Shown here in pieces: positions 1 to 4,622 of a stretch of DNA of 5,334 nt (position 1 is its first letter; every line of letters begins with the position of its first letter). Below the pieces are notes generated by a model. The model was not told where the DNA came from, ran no database searches, and saw only the letters and a list, made by a program, of their open reading frames with translations. Source of the DNA: JAKEGK01 sp036507695 (GTDB lineage Bacteria; Pseudomonadota; Gammaproteobacteria; SZUA-152); NCBI GenBank assembly GCA_036507695.1, contig DATCIR010000256.1:1-5334 (forward strand), written 5' to 3'. A program made the position numbers and the translations under genes.

Positions 1-2270
1 GGCGGAAACACCAGGCTACCCAGAGTGCTGCTCAAATCATTTATCGAGGAAGCCTTCAAGCCAACATCGGACACGGTATACAAGTAAACATCACTCTCAT
101 CGGTCATGACGATGGAACGCCGCGGCGCCGCCCATTGCACATACCAGCCGTTGCGGCAGTCCTCGATATACGGCGCGGCGAGCATCGCGGAATTTGCCAC
201 GCAATAATATTCATACGCCAGGTCGGCGTGGTCCACGCGGCCCAGCTCCCGGAAACCGTCCGCCAGCGTCACTTCATAAGCGGCGATGCCGCTGAATACG
301 TCGTTGCTGTATGACGGTGAAATTTGTAACGGTATTGCCAGCAGATTGGCCGGCTTATAGAACGTAAACGCCTTGTGGTCATATTCCGCTTCACTCCACG
401 ACCAGCCGCCGGGCATCGTCGGTAGATACGAATGCCGTACCCGGGGATTCGTCATATCGCTCACATCAATCAATTGCAGTTGCACGCCAGCGCCGGTCCC
501 GGTGCCGCCTTCCCCGCCGGAGGGGCCGATAGTCAACAGATGATTGTCATCATAAGCATGCATATAGGTGCTGAAACCCGGAATGGTCAGCTCCCCGATT
601 AATACCGGATGCGAGGGATCGGCAAGGTCAAAGGTAAACAAGGGATCGACATTGCGGAAGGTCACCACGAAGCCTTTCTCGCCAAAAAAACGCGCGCTGC
701 GGATGGTTTCGTTCGGCGCAAAATCACGGACTTCACCCGCGATCGTCAAGGCGCCGCTGCCGTCATCCGTCAGCACCGACAAATGGTTGGATTGCACAAG
801 CTGCCACTGGTTTTCACTCACCTGGAAGACGTCGTTTTGGGTCGTCGCCACCCGTAATGCGCCGTTGTATTCGCTAAAGCTGAACTGATTAAGGACATAA
901 CCGTCCACGCGTCCGGTAGCCACATACTGCGGCGTGTTGCCGGAAATGGCAAATTTGTAAATCGCGGTTTGTGACGACAACCTACGTCCATCGTCCATCT
1001 CCCACCACCAACTGCGGCTGGGTTCCGCCAGATATAAATGATCCTGGCTGACATAGGTAATGTAACTGTTATTGACAATACCCGCCGCCGCCAGGTTGGC
1101 GCCATCGGAATCCACACTGGTAATAATCTGCAAACCCAGGCTCATATTGACGGCGGGAAATTGAATATCGGTGCAGGCAAGATAAGCTATGGGTTCGCTT
1201 GCGCCCGCATTGTTGATCCGCAACGCATCGGGCAGATAAGCCGACGGATCCTGGCTAGACACAATAGCCGTAATCCTGGCCACCAGGTTATTACGCGCAC
1301 TGACTACCGCGGGATGCGTGGCCAGATCGGCTTGCGGATTATCGCAACGGGTTTGATACACCGCATTATTAAATGTGTTATATAACTCCCAAAACTGCGC
1401 GTCCTCATACAATCCGAGTGGACGCAGGTAATGATTGGAAACAAGGTGTAACCGGTTATCAATGTTCCGGCCTTCGCGGAAATAACCGCGCAATTGCAAT
1501 TGATCTATCACGACGGGATTCGCCGGATCCGACACATCGTAAAAAATAACTGCTGTGTAATCCTGTTCCGGCTTGGGATACACCACCGTGCTGGACTCAT
1601 CCACCACAGCAGGCGTCATAATGTAATAAGGTTCATCATGCCGGGCCAGGATAATGACGCGCTGGTTTACCTTATCCAAAAATAGATTCAGGCCCCGCGC
1701 GCCTAGGTCGATCCGGGTATGTTCGGACATATTCTGCGGAGGAAATCCGTCAGCCACAATGAAATACCGGCCCGTGAGAATATACACGTTACCGGCATCA
1801 TCCGCCTTGACGATATCGCCTTCGTGTACCCCCTGCTCCTGATTATTGGTGTCGGACACATCGCCCGGCGTGGCTGCAGCCGCGGAGCCTTCACTGCCAC
1901 TACCATCGGACGCATTACTCTCGCCACCCTGGTCCGGCGCGGCGCCCGACGCTGGCGGCGCTGGGCCTGCGTCCCCACCACCGCCCGGCGCGGGACAGTA
2001 ATAATAGTGCGCATATTTCGGTATCGAGGCGTACTCCTTGATTATCGACTCGGTAATGTAATTTTTCAGTTCATCGCAGTTATCCGCCGGCTGCAGCTGC
2101 AATAAACCAAGGGGCACGGTAAGCGGTTTAGGGTTTTGGATTTCATTGGTTTTTGTACTTTGGCCACAAGCAGCCAGCGTAACGGCCAACAGAACAGCGG
2201 GAAGCGTCTTACAAGCTGACTTTTTGCAGCCAAATGAACCTGTGGTATTTTGCATGATTAATTGAAACAT
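1..2270 (-). CDS. Secreted lipoprotein with C-terminal beta-propeller domain (COG4880-like), 3' end cut by window edge
   Basis: The frame is open from ATG at 2270 down to base 1 (756 codons, no stop). The start is set by AAGGA at 2275-2279; an in-frame ATG at residue 6 has no comparable site. Residues 1-35 form a lipoprotein signal peptide ending in the lipobox LAAC with Cys35. Gly36 at +2 is not the Asp retention signal, so outer-membrane sorting is likely. Residues 36-92 include CDELKNYI; about 93-141 is a Gly/Ala/Pro/Ser linker. The propeller then opens with GVHEGDIVKAD (147-157). Family hallmarks follow: YDVSDPANPVVI (244-255), IRSARFF and VTFRNVDPLFTFDLADP (523-552), IPGFSTYMH (563-571) and IDVSD (601-605). 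Six mature cysteines (65, 92, 309, 366, 690, 705) could form disulfides. No enzymatic role is established for this family; a scaffold or binding role is my inference. Family assignment rests on recalled motifs and is strong. Confidence 0.93.
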   Translation of the reverse strand, partial: MFQLIMQNTTGSFGCKKSACKTLPAVLLAVTLAACGQSTKTNEIQNPKPLTVPLGLLQLQPADNCDELKNYITESIIKEYASIPKYAHYYYCPAPGGGGDAGPAPPASGAAPDQGGESNASDGSGSEGSAAAATPGDVSDTNNQEQGVHEGDIVKADDAGNVYILTGRYFIVADGFPPQNMSEHTRIDLGARGLNLFLDKVNQRVIILARHDEPYYIMTPAVVDESSTVVYPKPEQDYTAVIFYDVSDPANPVVIDQLQLRGYFREGRNIDNRLHLVSNHYLRPLGLYEDAQFWELYNTFNNAVYQTRCDNPQADLATHPAVVSARNNLVARITAIVSSQDPSAYLPDALRINNAGASEPIAYLACTDIQFPAVNMSLGLQIITSVDSDGANLAAAGIVNNSYITYVSQDHLYLAEPSRSWWWEMDDGRRLSSQTAIYKFAISGNTPQYVATGRVDGYVLNQFSFSEYNGALRVATTQNDVFQVSENQWQLVQSNHLSVLTDDGSGALTIAGEVRDFAPNETIRSARFFGEKGFVVTFRNVDPLFTFDLADPSHPVLIGELTIPGFSTYMHAYDDNHLLTIGPSGGEGGTGTGAGVQLQLIDVSDMTNPRVRHSYLPTMPGGWSWSEAEYDHKAFTFYKPANLLAIPLQISPSYSNDVFSGIAAYEVTLADGFRELGRVDHADLAYEYYCVANSAMLAAPYIEDCRNGWYVQWAAPRRSIVMTDESDVYLYTVSDVGLKASSINDLSSTLGSLVFP

Positions 2271-2285
2271 CCTGTCCTTAGAAAA

Positions 2286-2317
2286 CTTGCACTGAGCCGT
2301 TCTTGCACTGGGCCGTT
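2286..2317. repeat. Tandem 16-bp duplication upstream of the beta-propeller gene
   Basis: The units CTTGCACTGAGCCGTT (2286-2301) and CTTGCACTGGGCCGTT (2302-2317) abut directly and differ at one base (A to G at unit position 10). The pair ends 16 bases before the ATG of the minus-strand lipoprotein gene, so it lies in that gene's leader, just before the ribosome binding site. It may be a recent slippage duplication or a doubled protein or RNA binding site; the sequence alone cannot say which. Confidence 0.85.
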
Positions 2318-2332
2318 TTAGTGGCGGCTTAC

Positions 2333-2356
2333 AATATTGCGCGTTTAGCGCATATT
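2333..2356. promoter_or_regulatory. Imperfect inverted repeat, possible operator or leader hairpin
   Basis: AATATTGCGC (2333-2342) and GCGCATATT (2348-2356) are complementary apart from one bulged T, around the 5-base centre GTTTA. The element lies about 63 bases upstream of the lipoprotein start, where its promoter or operator would be expected. No clear -35/-10 pair is seen around it. The function is inferred from position only. Confidence 0.4.
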
Positions 2357-2858
2357 AATCCAGGGAATAACCTTGAGGACGCTGTTTAGATGCTTGTCAA
2401 TATATTTCCTGTCCAGATGCGTTTACCCGGAAACAACTGCCGCTCAGATCAATAGTAGACTTATCCAGCTAAACAGGCCAGGGGCAGCGCCAATATAATT
2501 ACGCGCAAACGACTCGGAAGTCTGTGAATCGCATCAAACAGCGTTTGCGTAGTTACTGCGTCATGTGTACCGGGGTCCCATAAAAGCATTAGTGATTTAG
2601 CGGTATGTTCATATCCCAAAAACTAATTACTGGCGGTCTACTCGTCACAACTTATTGAAATTAAAGCAAGTTCAATGCACGTAGTACATTCGCTTTGTAA
2701 AACCAACGGGGTATTAATCGATGAAAATTTTAACATTTTAGCCACTTATACTGCTTGCTATTTACCGTCTAAAGCGATAATTGCCGTTATTTTTAACATT
2801 TTTGAAAACAGCGCCTGTTGTAGCTACACTTTGCATGAAAAACATTGATCGCCTAACT

Positions 2859-2890
2859 GATGGAATTACGAATAGATGGAATAACGAATA
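2859..2890. repeat. Tandem 16-bp duplication directly upstream of a -10-like box
   Basis: The units GATGGAATTACGAATA (2859-2874) and GATGGAATAACGAATA (2875-2890) abut and differ at one base (T to A at unit position 9). Five bases after the second unit lies TATACT (2896-2901). The second unit therefore covers the place where a -35 box would sit, and no -35-like hexamer is present there. This is the geometry of activator-dependent promoters with direct-repeat sites, though the 16-bp period is not a whole number of helical turns. Confidence 0.85.
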
Positions 2891-2895
2891 AAGGT

Positions 2896-2901
2896 TATAC
2901 T
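2896..2901 (+). promoter_or_regulatory. Candidate -10 box TATACT of an activator-type promoter
   Basis: TATACT matches the sigma70 -10 consensus at five of six positions. Position -35 (about 2873-2878, TAGATG) is poor, and there is no TG extension. If used, transcription would begin near 2908 and give a leader of about 310 bases before the GTG at 3220. That leader would start with the hairpin at 2917-2933. This is one of two candidate promoters for the downstream pair. Confidence 0.35.
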
Positions 2902-2916
2902 ATGCATACTTTTTAA

Positions 2917-2933
2917 CTCGATGGGAAATCGAG
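2917..2933 (+). other. Short perfect hairpin in the putative long leader
   Basis: CTCGAT (2917-2922) and ATCGAG (2928-2933) form a perfect 6-bp stem around GGGAA. It lies just downstream of the TATACT box, so it would be near the 5' end of a transcript from there. No U tract follows, so it is not an intrinsic terminator. A second small stem, GCCAG/CTGGC (2981-2985 and 2991-2995), follows. The role is unknown: a 5' stabilising stem or an operator are options. Confidence 0.4.
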
Positions 2934-3130
2934 AAAATCCGACAGAAATAGAAGGACAATAATAAAACTTAATAAGTTGGGCCAGATTGGCTGGCAGGCC
3001 GGAATAAATCACAAGCAACAAGTAGTCGCGGGGTATACACTCAATCTCTCACACGAGTCAAACACCAGCGGCAAAAGCACTTGTGAGAAAAATTACCTTG
3101 CGATAAAACTGTGCGCCATTGAATAAATAA

Positions 3131-3159
3131 TTGAACCGCGGTGGGTTCAGTAATATTAG
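3131..3159 (+). promoter_or_regulatory. Candidate promoter overlapping a TGAACC/GGTTCA palindrome
   Basis: TTGAAC (3131-3136) and TATTAG (3154-3159) are 17 bases apart and would give a leader of about 55 bases for the gene starting at 3220. The -35 box is embedded in an inverted repeat, TGAACC (3132-3137) and GGTTCA (3144-3149), with the perfect palindrome ACCGCGGT (3135-3142) crossing its left arm. A repressor bound there would cover the -35. The -10 match is only four of six, so this is tentative. Confidence 0.35.
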
Positions 3160-3181
3160 ATTTTATACCCAATGGCCTATC

Positions 3182-3211
3182 GGGTGTGTAAGGGATAGGG
3201 TAGCTCGGGGG
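3182..3211 (+). promoter_or_regulatory. Four-run G tract (possible G-quadruplex) containing the only SD-like sequence of the next gene
   Basis: On the coding strand there are G runs at 3182-3184, 3192-3194, 3198-3200 and 3207-3211, separated by loops of 7, 3 and 6 bases. This satisfies the usual G3+N1-7 quadruplex pattern. The last run (GGGGG) ends 8 bases before the GTG start and is the only purine stretch positioned to act as a ribosome binding site. Folding could therefore hide the translation start. The pattern is seen directly; formation and function are inferred. Confidence 0.45.
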
Positions 3212-3219
3212 TATTCCAC

Positions 3220-3651
3220 GTGTATAAATATATTTACGATTTCTATCTGGCTAATTACTTGGTAGCTATTAAGGCTTTTCTGAAGACTTCCATTGTTGCG
3301 TTGTTGCTTGGCGCGCTGTATTCCACTGCGGCGATAGCCGTGGACGACGCCTATGTGAAAGCACTGGAAGTGGAAGCGAAGCGCAGCGCGCAACTTAATG
3401 ACAACGACGGCAAAAAAAGTGTTAGCAGTGTTAACGGCGCCGCGCAGTCAAAGCAAATTCTGCCGGTGGAAAACCAGGAACTGCAGCAATTCGAGCTGGA
3501 ATTAAAAACCAGCTGGCCCGCTACTTACCGTTTTTATAAAAAGCTCGACCCGCAGGATCAATCGAAAGTATTAACCGTCTATAAAGAAGACAACAAGATG
3601 ACGAAAGTCAACAAAACCGTTTTCAATTTGTACTTTGAAAAGAACAAGTAA
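3220..3651 (+). CDS. Small exported protein of unknown function, 143 aa
   Basis: I do not recognise this gene. The start taken is GTG at 3220; the frame opens after a TAG at 3196-3198 and no ATG is available. A Sec signal peptide is clear: Lys18 and Lys22, a hydrophobic core at about 24-39, and an AIA cleavage site after residue 40. TTG at 3259 would give a more usual 27-residue signal peptide, but it lacks a ribosome binding site, so the start is uncertain. The mature part has an acidic start (VDDAYVKALEVEAKR), a polar Ser/Asn/Gln-rich middle (about 56-80), and a probably helical C-terminal segment (86-141) with Trp99, several Tyr/Phe and many Lys. There are no cysteines. It lies 29 bases before the rhodanese gene with no terminator between, so the two are probably co-transcribed and may work together in the periplasm. 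Confidence 0.8.
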   Translation: MYKYIYDFYLANYLVAIKAFLKTSIVALLLGALYSTAAIAVDDAYVKALEVEAKRSAQLNDNDGKKSVSSVNGAAQSKQILPVENQELQQFELELKTSWPATYRFYKKLDPQDQSKVLTVYKEDNKMTKVNKTVFNLYFEKNK

Positions 3652-3680
3652 CTAACCCGGTTATGTGAGGGCAATACCCG

Positions 3681-4421
3681 ATGAAAACTAACATCAAACA
3701 ACTACTTGTTATTACCATAAGCTTGAGCAGTTGCATTGTATTATCGGCCAGGGCGCAAGAAGCACTGGACGTAAAAATTTCTGAGAATTTGGCAAACGTG
3801 GAGGCGGTACACGAAGGTGAAGTTGTTTCCATCCAGCGCATCCAGGATGAAAACCACGTATTGACGGGTGGTTACACTAAAACCTCCAGGAAATGCCCGC
3901 CCTTCTGTATCCAGCCCATGCAAGTGGCTCCCGGCGTAACCACGGTGGGTGAGCTCGAACTCCTGGATTTTATTGAGAACAAGGTGAATAAAGGCACCGG
4001 GATACTCATCGATGCAAGGACACCGGCTTGGTTTGAAAAAGGCACGATCCCGGGGTCAATTAACATCCCCTTCACAACCTTCGATGACAACGAAGGCGAC
4101 CTGGTCAAAACCGTTGCGTTAGGCCAATTGGGGGTTCCAAGAAATGGCGCTCCATCGTACCTGGCGAAAACCTGGAACTTCGTAGTTAAAAATGTCAGCG
4201 CGAACAACCGTCACTATGGCAAATGGGATTTTTCCAACGCCAAGGATATTCTCCTTTGGTGTAATGGGGTGTGGTGCGGTCAATCGCCAAAAGCTATAAA
4301 AGGTTTAATCAAAATTGGCTATCCACCGGAGAAGATCTTTTACTATCGTGGCGGCATGCAAAGCTGGCAGTTGCTGGGCTTGACGGTAACAACCCCCAAA
4401 ACGCAAAAAACCGGCGATTAG
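3681..4421 (+). CDS. Exported rhodanese-like domain protein with CPPFC motif, 246 aa
   Basis: ATG at 3681 follows GAGG (3667-3670) at 10 bases. The signal peptide has Lys2 and Lys6, a core at 8-21, and a likely signal peptidase I cut after ARA (residue 25). LSSC (15-18) also resembles a lipobox. Residues 26-70 form a small N-terminal segment, followed by CPPFC (72-76). A rhodanese domain spans about 88-236: ILIDART with Asp111 and Arg113, then GTIPGSINIPF (121-131), and a strand ending at Cys194. The loop CNGVWCGQS (194-202) is two residues longer than the usual CxxGxRS loop and holds a second Cys199. GGMQSWQLLGL (224-234) is the family's usual end. Rhodaneses transfer sulfane sulfur through a cysteine persulfide; Cys194 is the likely nucleophile. 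The substrate is unknown. The periplasmic site and the extra cysteines also allow a redox or metal-linked role. It is the second gene of the pair and ends before a terminator. Confidence 0.92.
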   Translation: MKTNIKQLLVITISLSSCIVLSARAQEALDVKISENLANVEAVHEGEVVSIQRIQDENHVLTGGYTKTSRKCPPFCIQPMQVAPGVTTVGELELLDFIENKVNKGTGILIDARTPAWFEKGTIPGSINIPFTTFDDNEGDLVKTVALGQLGVPRNGAPSYLAKTWNFVVKNVSANNRHYGKWDFSNAKDILLWCNGVWCGQSPKAIKGLIKIGYPPEKIFYYRGGMQSWQLLGLTVTTPKTQKTGD

Positions 4422-4452
4422 TAAAGAATTAATAATAACCATAAAACCACTC

Positions 4453-4479
4453 AACCCCGCCTGTGTGCGGGGTTTTTTT
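4453..4479 (+). terminator. Strong intrinsic terminator after the rhodanese gene
   Basis: AACCCCGC (4453-4460) and GCGGGGTT (4467-4474) form a perfect 8-bp GC-rich stem around the loop CTGTGT. It runs straight into a T tract (4473-4479). It starts 32 bases after the TAG stop and would end the two-gene transcript, separating it from the next gene. Confidence 0.93.
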
Positions 4480-4487
4480 ATGGCATT

Positions 4488-4514
4488 TGGAAGTGATGAC
4501 TCAGCTTACTTCCA
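4488..4514. promoter_or_regulatory. 27-bp inverted repeat upstream of the 4553 promoter, possible operator
   Basis: TGGAAGTGA (4488-4496) and TTACTTCCA (4506-4514) face each other around 9 bases. Seven outer pairs are perfect, one inner pair is G:T, and the innermost pair is A:T. No T tract follows, so it is not a second terminator. It ends about 16 bases before the -35 position of the next promoter, a common place for a dimeric regulator. Confidence 0.45.
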
Positions 4515-4529
4515 CCCGTTACAAAGCTG

Positions 4530-4558
4530 TGATCACCAGATCCCGCAACTGGTATAAT
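4530..4558 (+). promoter_or_regulatory. Extended -10 sigma70 promoter for the substrate-binding-like gene
   Basis: TGGTATAAT (4550-4558) is a perfect extended -10 (TGnTATAAT). The -35 position at 17 bases (4530-4535, TGATCA) matches only three of six, which is typical of extended -10 promoters. Transcription would start near 4565, giving a leader of about 58 bases before the ATG at 4623. Confidence 0.7.
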
Positions 4559-4622
4559 TTTTTAGATCGTAATTCTACGGCTACTCCCACGGACTTATGC
4601 AGATCAGCACAGTGAACGCACG

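Larger units (their letters stand above)
2271..3219. other. Long divergent intergenic spacer (949 bases), no convincing gene
   Basis: This stretch separates the minus-strand lipoprotein gene from the plus-strand pair. I find no open frame of 60 codons with a credible start, and no tRNA or known riboswitch core. It is visibly richer in A+T than the flanking genes. It contains two 16-bp tandem duplications (2286-2317 and 2859-2890), inverted repeats (2333-2356, 2917-2933, 2981-2995, 3132-3149), a 12-bp direct repeat (2728-2739 and 2791-2802), and a G-run cluster (3182-3211). It is far longer than two divergent promoters need, so extra regulation, a long leader or a small RNA is possible. A TTGACA on the minus strand (2395-2400) has no good -10 partner. 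Confidence 0.8.

Noticed and set aside
1038..2105. Several plus-strand open frames of 60-128 codons
   Set aside because: They are antisense shadows of the beta-propeller coding sequence, with low-complexity Arg/Ile-rich translations and no family motifs.
2395..2400. Perfect minus-strand TTGACA as -35 of the lipoprotein gene
   Set aside because: No acceptable -10 hexamer lies 15-19 bases downstream on that strand.
2390..2455. Plus-strand mini-ORF of 21 codons with TGAGGA 10 bases upstream
   Set aside because: A reasonable SD alone is not enough; it is very short, has no recognisable motif and is antisense to the likely leader of the lipoprotein gene.
2921..2962. 13-codon ATG frame after the TATACT box, a possible leader peptide
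   Set aside because: No SD sequence, no run of regulatory codons and no attenuator-type terminator after it.
2977..3126. Plus-strand frame from TTG, 49 codons, in the long leader
   Set aside because: No ATG or GTG start and no ribosome binding site at proper distance; GAAGGA at 2951-2956 is too far away.
3225..3236. Perfect palindrome TAAATATATTTA at the start of the small protein gene
   Set aside because: A+T-only and inside codons 2-6; no support for a regulatory role.
3653..3663. Palindrome TAACCCGGTTA between the two exported-protein genes
   Set aside because: Too short for a stable hairpin and without a T tract; probably chance next to the SD sequence.
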